Below, piece by piece: positions 16,320 to 25,179 of a stretch of DNA of 64,000 bases (positions are counted from its first letter, which is position 1; each line of letters begins with the position of its first letter). The notes under the pieces were generated by a model, which saw nothing but the letters and a program-made list of their open reading frames with translations, was not told the origin of the DNA and made no database searches. The position numbers and the translations under genes are program-made. This DNA is from Lactobacillus agrestimuris (GTDB taxonomy: Bacteria; Bacillota; Bacilli; Lactobacillales; Lactobacillaceae): the NCBI RefSeq assembly GCF_943193025.1, contig NZ_CALPCQ010000010.1, positions 1-64,000 on the forward strand. Reading direction: 5' to 3'.

Positions 16320-17585
16320 TTATATTTCATTTTTGGTTAGTCCATACTTTGTTGCTCTACCTTGACCATACTTAACAACATAGCCGTCTGCCATCATTTG
16401 TTTTAAAAGATTAAGTATCTTAGTTCTACTAAGGCCTGTCTTCTCAGCTAATAAGGTAGCAGAAGTAGTACCTCCTTGTAAAACATCAAATATCCTACTT
16501 TTATCTTTATCCAAAAATTGTGGTGAATAATTTAATAATGGAAGAACTATCTTAATTGAATTTTCGAATATCTCAAATTTTGGCTGAGTAATACTATCCT
16601 CATAGGATTCACGAATTCTTGCAATACCTGTACCAAATTTCTCAATCAATCCTAATCTAAAAAATACATTTGCAATAACTGGATTCCGTAATACAGATAG
16701 TTGCCCTGATAAGTATTCCTCTTTACTTAAACCTGATGGTAGTCCGCCTGGAGAGTTCACTTCTATTCGATCAGGATACATTGACACTTTAATCTGCGAA
16801 TTCATGTCCCAATTACGGTGCACTAAGGCATTAGCTATTGCTTCTCTAAATGCTTCTTGAGGAATTAGATCAACTAGAATACGATTTTGTCCCTTAATTT
16901 CTTCCTGTTGATAATATTGATTATACTTTTTTACTGTCAAATTATATTGATTAATTATTGAAATATCATCTAGTATTTCCCGATCTTGAATTATATTAAT
17001 ATTTTCTCCAAATTTTATTATATCTATACCACGTGAACTATTTTTATCAGCAAGTAATTCTCCAGCTATTGTATAACCTTCATCTTTTTTCTTAAGATCT
17101 AAAGTAATTAAAATATCTGATGTCAGTTTCTCAATCCCTAATTCATTTTGAAGTGCTTTTTCTAAAATTTTAAAAGAAAGATCCTGATTCTTGGCAATTA
17201 AACTATCGTAACTTCTATTCTCTCCTCTTAAAATCAAGCGTTTTAATTCAACATCATCTACTTCAATTGACGAACTATCATTTCTCTTATAAGCTTTTGC
17301 CTTATATAAATAAGGTGTATTTTTACCTTTACAGACGGTTAGAATAATCACATTTGTTTTTTCATCAATTGATAAAGTATATTCCGGATTAGGCTTAATT
17401 GAATCATTTATCTTATTTTCAATATCTAAACATTTATCTTTTGGATCCTTAATACCAACAATTTTTCCATTATCGTTAATTCCAAATTCTATTCTTCCAG
17501 TACCATAGTTTGCATAAGCACTTACAGTTTTAAGAAAAGTATTAGTAATTTTCTCTTTAAATTCAATATTTTTTGTTTCTCTCAT
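16320..17585 (-). CDS. AlbA_2/Schlafen-type ATP-binding protein with C-terminal winged helix
   Basis: A predicted transcription regulator of 421 residues. The N-terminal AlbA_2 domain (about 1-110) contains ETKNIEFKEKITNTFLKTVS and FGINDNGKIVGI. The middle has an HATPase_c_4 domain with AFREAIANALVHRNWD and GGLPSGLSKEEYLSG. The C-terminus (about 360-420) is a winged helix. The order AlbA_2-HATPase-HTH is that of 'helix-turn-helix/ATP-binding' proteins common in Firmicute accessory regions. The ATG at 17585 has GAGG 8 bases upstream; the TTG at 17600 is part of that site. Two tandem palindromes directly upstream are candidate autoregulatory operators. Confidence 0.8.
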   Translation of the reverse strand: MRETKNIEFKEKITNTFLKTVSAYANYGTGRIEFGINDNGKIVGIKDPKDKCLDIENKINDSIKPNPEYTLSIDEKTNVIILTVCKGKNTPYLYKAKAYKRNDSSSIEVDDVELKRLILRGENRSYDSLIAKNQDLSFKILEKALQNELGIEKLTSDILITLDLKKKDEGYTIAGELLADKNSSRGIDIIKFGENINIIQDREILDDISIINQYNLTVKKYNQYYQQEEIKGQNRILVDLIPQEAFREAIANALVHRNWDMNSQIKVSMYPDRIEVNSPGGLPSGLSKEEYLSGQLSVLRNPVIANVFFRLGLIEKFGTGIARIRESYEDSITQPKFEIFENSIKIVLPLLNYSPQFLDKDKSRIFDVLQGGTTSATLLAEKTGLSRTKILNLLKQMMADGYVVKYGQGRATKYGLTKNEI

Positions 17586-17612
17586 ATCGTAATACCTCAA
17601 TTTAATTGTAAC

Positions 17613-17748
17613 AAAAAAGTGTGTAAAAATGTGAGAAAACTAAATCAAACACATTTACACACTTTTTTATATGATAAATTGAAAATATACGCACAATTAT
17701 GCGTGTAAAAATGTGAGAAAACTAAATCAAACACATTTATACACTTTT
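17613..17748. repeat. Two tandem 82-bp-spaced palindromes, candidate operators
   Basis: Two near-identical units lie at about 17619-17662 and 17701-17744. Each has left arm GTGTGTAAAAATGTG (GCGTGTAAAAATGTG in copy 2), a conserved centre AGAAAACTAAATCAAA, and right arm CACATTTACACAC (CACATTTATACAC in copy 2). The arms extend into A runs on the left and T runs on the right. They sit in the 319-base gap upstream of the AlbA_2 gene. The remainder of the gap, 17749-17850, shows nothing recognisable. Confidence 0.75.
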
Positions 17749-17850
17749 TTGAAAGATACGTAAGGACTAAAACACAATTCTAAGAAAAATTCGTCAATAG
17801 CAGTGTAATCCCGAAAAATGTGGGTCACTACAATTCAAATTAATACAAAT

Positions 17851-17883
17851 AAAACCTAACAGCCAAAAAAGCCACTAGGTTTT
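17851..17883 (-). terminator. Probable terminator of the fructosyltransferase gene
   Basis: AAAACCTA (17851-17858) and TAGGTTTT (17876-17883) pair across a 17-base loop, just past the stop codon. The long loop makes it a moderate call. Confidence 0.45.
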
Positions 17884-17919
17884 ATCTTTCTTCTAATATT
17901 CGATTATAAACTAAACATC

Positions 17920-19815
17920 TTAAGCCTTCTTCAACAGGCTATGTTTAATTGATTCACCAGCCAAATGTGCACCCTTAATAGTCTTTGTGAGAATTGAGCT
18001 GCGCTTACTCTTCTTATCATAAGTCCAGTCACCTTGCGCGGTTGCGATATTTTCAACCTTAGTTGTGTCACCATCAATCTTAATTAAGAATGCAGGTGCC
18101 ATAGTCGAACGTTTTTTAGGTCCTGAAGCAAAACCACGGTTAGTCATGTAGGATGTCACTAATACCTCATTCTTGCTACCCTTTACAGGCACAGCATAGT
18201 ATGAATAAGTTGAAGTTCTCCATTTAAATGGTACACTAGCTACCAAAACTGCGGCATCATCATTAAGTGGTTTATAACCATAAGTCAAATGATCTGATAC
18301 CCAACCAAGCATCGCAACATTATCACCGACTTCATTATTGGCTTGTTTCCATAAATCATCACCAGTACCACGGTTTAAGCGAGTGGTAGCAAATAAATAA
18401 TACTTACCATTCATTGGAATGATATTTGGACGCTCGATTTCATCAGACACCATCAAGCTGTTAACCAATGGTGGTAAAACTTCAGCAACTTTTGGATTAT
18501 TTTCATCATCAGTAAGACGAATAATTCCTATAGCCGCATTAGCCCAAGTTGCACGACTCTTCATATCACTATTAGCAGTGATTTTTAAGAAGTTCTCCAT
18601 TGCCTCTTTAGGTGTACCACCATAATTCTTCCAGTTATAAATTTGATCTTCTCCTTGGTAATTATTGTTACCTGTTGAAGCTTCAAAAATTAAGTAGCGT
18701 TGACCATCAACAGAAATCACATGGGCATCACGCATGGCAACGTTATCTGCACCTTTATTCGTAGATTTCCATTGCTCATATGTCTGGTAGTAGTCGCCAT
18801 CACCTTGGAACAATACATGACGATGACTTCTCTTAGCAATAGAAATCTTGTTTTTCTTCTTATTAACTTTCAACTTTAAATTAACTGTTGAAATCTTTTG
18901 ATTATTAGTATGTTCACGGGTATCTACATCAGCATAGAATAACTGAATACTGCCGTCTTTGTTTACTGTTGCTGAGCCTGACCATTCTTGATCAGTTGGT
19001 TTAGCCTTAAAACCAAAAATTGGGCCAGCACATTTCCAATGGTTAAAGTTATTATCATTATACTTGTTGTATAGTAAATAAATGTGAGCATCGCTTTTCT
19101 TTGGAATTCCCATCATGGCAATCATCAACTGATATCCCTTATAGTTGACAACTTTACCAGTCTTCGCATCTTGAACTGGCCAAGAATCCCAAATTTCTAA
19201 TTTTGCAACTTTACCAGTTTGTGCATCACGAGTAACGGTAGCCGGCATATTCTTAATCTTCTTAGCATTGAAGTAAGGTACTCTGTAACGCTTATCTTGC
19301 TTAATCATCTTTTTAGCAACACCAGCATATTGAATATAGGACCAGTGGGTACTAGTATCAATTGGAGTTGCATCAAACTTAATTTTATTTATCTCATCAA
19401 TTTGGTCTTTAGTTAATGTAGCAGGTTGAATATCAGCTTCTTGTAAAACTTGAAGCGCTTGAGAGTTTAATCCGTAATTATCCCGATTAGTATTTGAAGT
19501 ACTACTTTGGTTAGCATTATAACTATTGTAACTAGAATTGTTGTTATAAGTACTTTCATTTACTGTATTAGAATTGTCTGTCGTATTAGTTTGAGTTGTA
19601 GTATTAGCGTTAATTTCATCAGCAGCATTTTGATTTTGTGTATTATTTTGATCTGCAGTTGCTGAGTTATCTCGATTACTATCATTTTGAGTAGTTGTTT
19701 GATTAGTGGCAGGTTGTTGTTCTACTGTATCAGCATGTACTTGATTATTACTTATAAATAAGCCGAGTAAAGCAGCAGCTGATGCAAATGTTATTAACGC
19801 ATTCTTTTTATTCAT
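17920..19815 (-). CDS. GH68 fructosyltransferase (inulosucrase/levansucrase), secreted
   Basis: An extracellular enzyme that splits sucrose and builds fructan. The signal peptide (about 1-28) ends at VHA-DT. A low-complexity N/T/Q/S-rich region (about 30-115) precedes the catalytic five-bladed propeller. Catalytic triad: nucleophile in IWDSWPV (near 210), transition-state aspartate in MRDAHVIS (near 361) and acid/base glutamate in DEIERPN (near 458). Inulin versus levan cannot be decided by eye. The protein ends HSLLKKA at 631 residues with no LPxTG or other anchor domain, so it should be released. A GGAGGAAA site precedes the ATG. Confidence 0.92.
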   Translation of the reverse strand: MNKKNALITFASAAALLGLFISNNQVHADTVEQQPATNQTTTQNDSNRDNSATADQNNTQNQNAADEINANTTTQTNTTDNSNTVNESTYNNNSSYNSYNANQSSTSNTNRDNYGLNSQALQVLQEADIQPATLTKDQIDEINKIKFDATPIDTSTHWSYIQYAGVAKKMIKQDKRYRVPYFNAKKIKNMPATVTRDAQTGKVAKLEIWDSWPVQDAKTGKVVNYKGYQLMIAMMGIPKKSDAHIYLLYNKYNDNNFNHWKCAGPIFGFKAKPTDQEWSGSATVNKDGSIQLFYADVDTREHTNNQKISTVNLKLKVNKKKNKISIAKRSHRHVLFQGDGDYYQTYEQWKSTNKGADNVAMRDAHVISVDGQRYLIFEASTGNNNYQGEDQIYNWKNYGGTPKEAMENFLKITANSDMKSRATWANAAIGIIRLTDDENNPKVAEVLPPLVNSLMVSDEIERPNIIPMNGKYYLFATTRLNRGTGDDLWKQANNEVGDNVAMLGWVSDHLTYGYKPLNDDAAVLVASVPFKWRTSTYSYYAVPVKGSKNEVLVTSYMTNRGFASGPKKRSTMAPAFLIKIDGDTTKVENIATAQGDWTYDKKSKRSSILTKTIKGAHLAGESIKHSLLKKA

Positions 19816-19903
19816 CTAATCCAATTTCCTCCAGTTATTTCATTGCTAATCATTATACTATATGCATTAAAAGTTAGAAATATTCTTAATCAAAGTGAAA
19901 TAT

Positions 19904-19917
19904 TGTAAGCGCTGAAA
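19904..19917. promoter_or_regulatory. Candidate cre (CcpA) site upstream of the fructosyltransferase
   Basis: TGTAAGCGCTGAAA fits the cre consensus TGNAANCGNTNNCA except at the last C. It lies 89 bases upstream of the fructosyltransferase start in a 270-base gap. No other feature was seen in that gap. Confidence 0.4.
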
Positions 19918-20086
19918 AAACTGCTTAAATACGAAATCGACCTCTACCCCAATTTTAAGTATACGAAAAAGATGGATAAAAACACCGTCATGTTTCTACC
20001 CACCTTTATACTTTAGTGTGTTTGACATAGAGTCAATATCACAATAATATGTTGTATTTTAAATCTACATATCTATTTTTTAAATA

Positions 20087-22150
20087 CTACTTAGTCCTAA
20101 CCTCAAACACATCACTATGTGACTTAACTTCTTCCCCAGAAGGAACAAGCATTTTTACATTAGCGACATAATCATTGGTATTAGTAATCAAAGTTAAAAT
20201 AATCGGATCTTTACCTGCTTCTTTAACTTGTTCAAGATTAATTTTTGCTATCTGGGTATCAGGAGTAACTTCGTCACCTTCTTTAACAAGAATATTAAAT
20301 GGTTTTCCTTGTAATTCTACGGTGTCAAGCCCCATATGAATCATCACTTCAAGACCAGAAGATGTCTTAATCCCTAGAGCATGTTTAGTTTTAAAAATCG
20401 ATACAACAACACCTGAAACAGGACTATAGATAATACCATCTATTGGTTCTATAGCAAAACCTTCTCCCATCATTTTTTGTGAAAAGACTTCATCATTAAC
20501 TTCACTCAAGGCTATTAACCTACCATTTACAGGAGAAGCTAGTTGAAGTGTCTGCATTATATGTTTTGATTTACTATTAGTTTTAGGAGGTTCTATGACT
20601 TTGTTATCCTTAGGCGCAGTATCAGGATTAATCAAAATATCATTAATCTCTTGACTATAAATATCAGCTTTACCACCTAAAATCGCTTGAACTCCACCTG
20701 CAACTTTTAAGACACCAGGAGCTCCCAATTTTTTAAAGACGCCTTCATTAACTTTAGAATTATCTTTTAATGATACTCTTAATCTAGTCGCACAGGCAGA
20801 AACAGTTTGAATATTGTCACGACCACCTAAAGCAGCAATAATATCCATTGACTCATCATATAGTTTATTACCAGTCTTAGGACCATTACTCATAATTGCG
20901 TCAGCACCAGCATCGGTGTCATCCTTCATTCCTGGAATATTGACATGAAACTTTTTAATACAGAAAGTAAAAATAAGGAAGTACAAGAAGAACCAAATAA
21001 TTCCCATTAGTAACACATTAGGCCAATTAGTTTTATCACGACCTTGTAAAACCCCAAACAGTAAGTAGTCAATTAAACCACCTGAGAATGAGTTACCAAT
21101 TCTAATATTCATGATATCGGCCACCCAGAAGGAACATCCATCTAGGAATGCATGAATAACATAAAGCCATGGGGCAACAAATAAGAAAGTATATTCAAGT
21201 GGTTCAGTAATACCTGTTAGAAATGAAGTTAATCCTCCTGAAAGGTATAACCCACCATCTTTTTTACGATTTCTTTTTGGTAAACATAAGTACATTGCAA
21301 GTGCAGCACCTGGCAAACCGAACATCATTGTCGCAAAACGTCCAGCAAAGAATCTTGTTCCGTATGTAAAAAGACCATGATGGTTAGGATCGGCTAATTG
21401 TGCAAAGAAAATATTTTGCGCACCAACTACGGTTTTACCAGCAACTTCAGCAGTTCCACCTAATGCTGTATACCAAAACATTGGATAAATAGTATGGTGT
21501 AATCCTACTGCACCAGTTAGACGAAGTAAGAATCCATAAAGGAAACTACCAAAGCTTCCCATTTTAGCAATCGCATAACCAGCGCTGGTCAACCAACTCT
21601 GAATTGGTGGCCAAATAATGAAGAAAATTGCACCAATCACAATTGCTGTCAAAGAAGAAATAATTGGAATAAATCTTGATCCACCGAAAAATCCCAAAAA
21701 TTGTGGTAATTGTGTCTTACGATAATGATTATGTAAATAAGCTACAACTGAACCTATAACGATTGCTCCTAAAACACCAGTATCGATATTATTTTTAGGA
21801 TCAAACAATTGTAATAAGCCAGAAATAGTAGCTGTGTACACTAAGTAAGCAACTCCACCTGCTAATCCCGCAGTTCCTTTATCTCCTTTAGCAAGTCCAA
21901 CAGCTAACCCAATCGAGAAAATTAATGCTAAATTACTAAAAACAGCATTTCCAGCAAAGTTCATTACTTTTAAGACTGTTTGTAGCCAAACCTGATTTAG
22001 CCAAGGATACGCATTAACTGCAGCATCATTAGTTAATGCACCACCCAATCCTAGAAGAAGACCGGCAACCGGTAAAATTGCAATTGGTAGCATAAAGGCC
22101 TGTCCTAATTGCGAAAAGGACTGACCTATTTTGGAAAATCGCTTCGACAT
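20087..22150 (-). CDS. PTS EIICBA permease of the glucose/GlcNAc family, probably for ManNAc
   Basis: A three-domain sugar phosphotransferase permease of 687 residues. EIIC (about 1-395) has the glucose-superfamily motif GITEPLEYTFLF. EIIB has the phosphocysteine in VSACATRLRVSL (near 451). EIIA has the phosphohistidine in MIHMGLDTVEL (near 603). The order C-B-A is that of NagE/PtsG-type permeases. Its neighbour nanE converts ManNAc-6-P to GlcNAc-6-P, so N-acetylmannosamine (or a similar amino sugar) is the likely cargo. The ATG at 22150 is preferred over the GTG at 22159. It follows nanE by 22 bases and is cotranscribed with it. Confidence 0.88.
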   Translation of the reverse strand: MSKRFSKIGQSFSQLGQAFMLPIAILPVAGLLLGLGGALTNDAAVNAYPWLNQVWLQTVLKVMNFAGNAVFSNLALIFSIGLAVGLAKGDKGTAGLAGGVAYLVYTATISGLLQLFDPKNNIDTGVLGAIVIGSVVAYLHNHYRKTQLPQFLGFFGGSRFIPIISSLTAIVIGAIFFIIWPPIQSWLTSAGYAIAKMGSFGSFLYGFLLRLTGAVGLHHTIYPMFWYTALGGTAEVAGKTVVGAQNIFFAQLADPNHHGLFTYGTRFFAGRFATMMFGLPGAALAMYLCLPKRNRKKDGGLYLSGGLTSFLTGITEPLEYTFLFVAPWLYVIHAFLDGCSFWVADIMNIRIGNSFSGGLIDYLLFGVLQGRDKTNWPNVLLMGIIWFFLYFLIFTFCIKKFHVNIPGMKDDTDAGADAIMSNGPKTGNKLYDESMDIIAALGGRDNIQTVSACATRLRVSLKDNSKVNEGVFKKLGAPGVLKVAGGVQAILGGKADIYSQEINDILINPDTAPKDNKVIEPPKTNSKSKHIMQTLQLASPVNGRLIALSEVNDEVFSQKMMGEGFAIEPIDGIIYSPVSGVVVSIFKTKHALGIKTSSGLEVMIHMGLDTVELQGKPFNILVKEGDEVTPDTQIAKINLEQVKEAGKDPIILTLITNTNDYVANVKMLVPSGEEVKSHSDVFEVRTK

Positions 22151-22172
22151 ATCAATCACACTTTCTTAAAAA

Positions 22173-22874
22173 TCATTTTTTCACTTTGTTAAAAACAGAG
22201 GTAAATGTTTTAGCAATTTGTAACGGTCGAGTAATTGCTCCACCAACCACAATACCAGTAGGATTAATCTCTATTACTTTGGCCAGTTGTTCGGGAGTAT
22301 GAATTTTTCCCTCCGCAATTACCGGCATTCCATCATCAACAAGTGCCTTAATTAAGTCATAATCAGGATGATCAGTCTTTGGACTTTCTTCGGTATACCC
22401 TGAAAGAGTAGTACCTACAAAGTCAATTCCATTTTGATAAGCATTTTTAGCTTCTTCAAAATTAGAAGTATCGGCCATAAATAATTGATTTGGATATTTG
22501 GCCTTAACTTCATGAATAAATTCACCAATAGTCTTACCATCATGTCTTGGACGTAAAGTACAATCTAAAGCAATTACTTCACACCCAGTTTCAACCAATT
22601 CATCTACTTCCTTCATGGTAGCAGTGATATATGGTTTTTCTGGCGGATAATCTTTTTTAATAATACCGATAATTGGCAAGTTCGTTACAGCTTGTATTTG
22701 TTTAATATCACGTACTGAGTTTGCCCGAATACCAACGGCTCCAGCTTGTTCGGCGGCTTTGGCCATTAATGGCATTACCCCACCTTCGGCAGTATAAAGT
22801 GGTTCACCTGGTAAAGCCTGGCAGGAAATAATTAAGCCACCATGCACCTTGTTAATAAATTCCTCTTTATTCAT
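22173..22874 (-). CDS. nanE: N-acetylmannosamine-6-phosphate 2-epimerase
   Basis: Converts ManNAc-6-P to GlcNAc-6-P in sialic acid and ManNAc catabolism. The 233-residue TIM barrel shows the family signatures [15 protein letters not shown] (about 13), [10 protein letters not shown] (about 70), [15 protein letters not shown] (about 95), [10 protein letters not shown] (about 150) and the end motif [11 protein letters not shown] (about 210). It is the first gene of a nanE-PTS operon. GGAGC precedes its ATG by 9 bases. No nanA, nanK, nagA or nagB is present here, so intracellular sialate cleavage is not encoded locally and GlcNAc-6-P must be used by enzymes elsewhere. Confidence 0.93.
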   Translation of the reverse strand: MNKEEFINKVHGGLIISCQALPGEPLYTAEGGVMPLMAKAAEQAGAVGIRANSVRDIKQIQAVTNLPIIGIIKKDYPPEKPYITATMKEVDELVETGCEVIALDCTLRPRHDGKTIGEFIHEVKAKYPNQLFMADTSNFEEAKNAYQNGIDFVGTTLSGYTEESPKTDHPDYDLIKALVDDGMPVIAEGKIHTPEQLAKVIEINPTGIVVGGAITRPLQIAKTFTSVFNKVKK

Positions 22875-22890
22875 AATAGTTTTGCTCCAA

Positions 22891-22927
22891 ATTGTGCTTT
22901 ATTTGGAGTTTTCCTCCTAAGCACAAT
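22891..22927. promoter_or_regulatory. 37-bp palindrome at the nanE transcription start (candidate RpiR operator)
   Basis: ATTGTGCTT (22891-22899) and AAGCACAAT (22919-22927) are perfect inverted repeats of 9 bp, enclosing a second smaller inverted repeat GGAG/CTCC. The outer arm abuts the nanE -10 box. This is a good operator site for the divergent RpiR regulator, and could also fold as an RNA leader hairpin. Confidence 0.6.
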
Positions 22928-22953
22928 ATACTACGCTAGTGATTTTTGTGCAA
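22925..22953 (-). promoter_or_regulatory. nanE-PTS promoter
   Basis: TTGCAC (-35, 22948-22953) and TATATT (-10, 22925-22930) on the minus strand are spaced by exactly 17 bases. Confidence 0.65.
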
Positions 22954-22962
22954 GCGCTTTCT
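22949..22962. promoter_or_regulatory. cre site overlapping the nanE -35 box
   Basis: TGCAAGCGCTTTCT matches the cre consensus TGNAANCGNTNNCW. It covers the -35 box, the expected position for CcpA repression of nanE and possibly of the divergent regulator. Confidence 0.65.
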
Positions 22963-23003
22963 AAATGATAACGTATGATATTATTTATATAGAGATGATA
23001 ATT

Positions 23004-23819
23004 ATGAATTTTTTACAACTTTTAAACGATAATAAAAATAAATTAACAAAAACAGAAGAAAAATTGGCGCAATACATCGCTTCTCACAGTGAAGAGGTGA
23101 TTTACTCCACAATGAAATCTCTTCGTGAAAATGCAGGAACTGGTGATGCAACGATTGTGCGCCTATGTAAGAAGCTTGGATTCTCCGGATTTGCTCAGCT
23201 TAAGATTGCTCTTGCACAGGAATCAATAATTCCGCCTCAATCCCAAAAAGCAGATGATACGTTTTACGGAAATAGCGCTAATACTCTAGTTAATTCAATT
23301 CGTAAAACTGAACAACTGATTAATCCTTCAAGCCTAAATAAGGCAATCGGTTTGCTACTAGAAGCTAAGCGCGTCTATATCTTTGGTGTAGGACACTCAG
23401 GCGAATCGGCAAAAGACTATGAAAAAACATGGTTGCGTATTGGCTTAATTGCGCATGCAGAAACTGATCCACACTTACAAGTGCAGATTGCTCCTTTACT
23501 AAGTGAACATGATGTAGTCATAGGTATGAGTTTATCGGGGCATACCCGTGACACGTATGATTCACTTAAATTAGCAAAACAAAATGGTGCTAAAATCATT
23601 ACAATTTCAAATGACCTTAATTCCCCAATTTCTCAACTGGGAGATGTGAAATTACAAACTGCTGTTGGTGAATTTATGAACATTGGCTCTGTTGCTGGTC
23701 CGGTATCACAACTATATTTAGGAGATTGCTTAGCACGTGGCTATGAAGAACAAACACCAATAGATACTAATAAATTGAAAGAAGAAACACTAAAAGCAGT
23801 TATTAAAAAATCAATTTAA
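23004..23819 (+). CDS. RpiR/MurR-family regulator of the amino-sugar operon
   Basis: 271 residues: an N-terminal RpiR helix-turn-helix (about 1-77; motif GDATIVRLCKKLGFSGFAQL) and a C-terminal SIS sugar-phosphate domain (about 115-245; GVGHSGESAKDYEK and GMSLSGHTRDT). RpiR proteins with SIS domains sense phosphosugars such as GlcNAc-6-P or ManNAc-6-P. It is divergent from nanE-PTS, which makes it the likely local regulator. The ATG at 23004 has AGAGATGA upstream; an upstream in-frame ATG at 22965 would add 13 residues not expected in the family. Confidence 0.88.
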   Translation: MNFLQLLNDNKNKLTKTEEKLAQYIASHSEEVIYSTMKSLRENAGTGDATIVRLCKKLGFSGFAQLKIALAQESIIPPQSQKADDTFYGNSANTLVNSIRKTEQLINPSSLNKAIGLLLEAKRVYIFGVGHSGESAKDYEKTWLRIGLIAHAETDPHLQVQIAPLLSEHDVVIGMSLSGHTRDTYDSLKLAKQNGAKIITISNDLNSPISQLGDVKLQTAVGEFMNIGSVAGPVSQLYLGDCLARGYEEQTPIDTNKLKEETLKAVIKKSI

Positions 23820-23820
23820 A

Positions 23821-23856
23821 AAAGCAATCCTAGTTGCTATTCTAGGATTGCTTTTT
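23821..23856. terminator. Bidirectional terminator
   Basis: A 12-bp stem AAAGCAATCCTA/TAGGATTGCTTT with a T tract lies between the RpiR gene and the rfbD remnant. Confidence 0.85.
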
Positions 23857-23882
23857 CTGTTGATTATTTATATAACAAATAA

Positions 23883-24179
23883 CTACTTCCCCAATTCATC
23901 AAAGAAGCCTTGCTTCTTCAAGATTTCTAAGTAGCGCTTTACAGCATCGGGCCATACTGGCAAGGGCTTAAAGCCGTTTTCTTCTAACTTACTCTTATCT
24001 AGACGAGAATTAAATGGACGAACTGCCTTTGATAAACCATATTCTTCAGTAGTGACTGGCGTTACCTTAGTCTTATAGCCGGCTTGACGATAGATTTTCT
24101 TGGTGAAATCATACCAAGAAATATAGCCAGTCTTTGTGCCGTTTTCATCATGACCACTTTCTGTTGCTGGCATTAACAA
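23883..24179 (-). pseudogene. rfbD: C-terminal fragment of dTDP-4-dehydrorhamnose reductase
   Basis: About 95 codons match the C-terminal third of RfbD/RmlD: TGYISWYDFTKKIYRQAGYK, VTPVTTEEYGLSKAVRPFNS and RLDKSKLEENGF. The Rossmann domain and catalytic YxxxK are absent, so there is no activity. The fragment begins abruptly near 24170, about 100 bases downstream of the CBASS effector gene. It marks the edge of a deletion or insertion that removed a former rhamnose pathway gene; no rfbA, rfbB or rfbC is in the window. Confidence 0.85.
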
Positions 24180-24277
24180 ATTTTCTAATTATAATAGTGC
24201 ATTAAAACATATGCATTGTTCACAAATTTTCCATTTATTTAGTATCAAAACATAATGGCCAAAAATACTTATATAAC

Positions 24278-25171
24278 TCATTTTTTAGATGCGTGACTCT
24301 CAGCAGTGATAATTTGCGCTTGTCTAAATACTTTTTCATCACCATTTCTATGAATATGATAAATGAAATCTGGAATTAGACTACTGTTTTGTCTATATTC
24401 AGTAATCTTTGCCTCTATCAATAAAGCCGTATCTTCAACATATCTTTTATCATTCACTAGACCATGTAATTCACTTAAAATAGCTTTATCTCTTTTATAA
24501 TTTTTATTAACAGCAATAATCCATGTAATTAGGGGAACAAAATTAATCATACTATTTGTTATTTGTGCTAAATTAGTTCTTAAAAATATCATAATAAAAA
24601 AGCATATTATAATACTTACTATTACCAAACCATTTAGCTTCGTATTTGCTCTCCTACGAATAGTAAAATTCCACTGCAAGTTTTGTTTTTGACATAAGCG
24701 AATGACTTCCATCTTTTCTTTATCTTTTAACTTGCTTAGATCATACCAGTTATATAAAGAATTTAATTTTTTCTCGGAAAATTTTTCACATTTCTTTGCA
24801 ACCAATAATTCATAATCATTATCAATACCTAGAAATCGAGTATCCCAATCTAAAACGAATACATCTATATCAAATTTTAATTGTATATGTGCCGCAAATT
24901 TCTTTAATTTAGATACAAGGGTTGTCAACCAATATTGTAATCCTATTGCAAGCAAAGTATATGCATGAAAGATAAGCATTATAATCGGGAGACGTAGGAG
25001 CGTCCAATTGGGTATTGTGGAAAGTACTGATATAAGAATTGGAATTAAAACTGTAACTACAAAATTACAATAATTTATGATTTTTGCCTCTGAGTATAGC
25101 TTTCGTTGAGTAGCTAATCTCTTAATATTTATAGTATCATTTTGTCGTTCCTGTAACTCTTCAGTAAACAT
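24278..25171 (-). CDS. S-4TM family CBASS effector (predicted pore-forming)
   Basis: 297 residues with four membrane helices in two pairs (about 30-52, 58-85, 190-210, 215-235) and cytoplasmic stretches between and after. This matches the S-4TM family: SMODS-associated four-helix proteins believed to open the membrane when they receive a cyclic-nucleotide signal. The gene starts 8 bases after the nucleotidyltransferase stop codon, so the two form one operon. Membrane damage on phage infection is known for CBASS membrane effectors in general; for this one it is inferred. It is very A/T-rich, as is the rest of the island. Confidence 0.82.
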   Translation of the reverse strand: MFTEELQERQNDTINIKRLATQRKLYSEAKIINYCNFVVTVLIPILISVLSTIPNWTLLRLPIIMLIFHAYTLLAIGLQYWLTTLVSKLKKFAAHIQLKFDIDVFVLDWDTRFLGIDNDYELLVAKKCEKFSEKKLNSLYNWYDLSKLKDKEKMEVIRLCQKQNLQWNFTIRRRANTKLNGLVIVSIIICFFIMIFLRTNLAQITNSMINFVPLITWIIAVNKNYKRDKAILSELHGLVNDKRYVEDTALLIEAKITEYRQNSSLIPDFIYHIHRNGDEKVFRQAQIITAESHASKK

Positions 25172-25179
25172 TTAATACC

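Noticed and set aside
17613-17748. CRISPR array
   Set aside because: There are only two units, each internally palindromic with a conserved centre, no cas genes and no variable spacer; they are better read as operators or terminators.
22173-22874. Full sialic acid catabolic locus
   Set aside because: Only nanE, a PTS and a regulator are present; no lyase, kinase, deacetylase or deaminase gene was found in the window.
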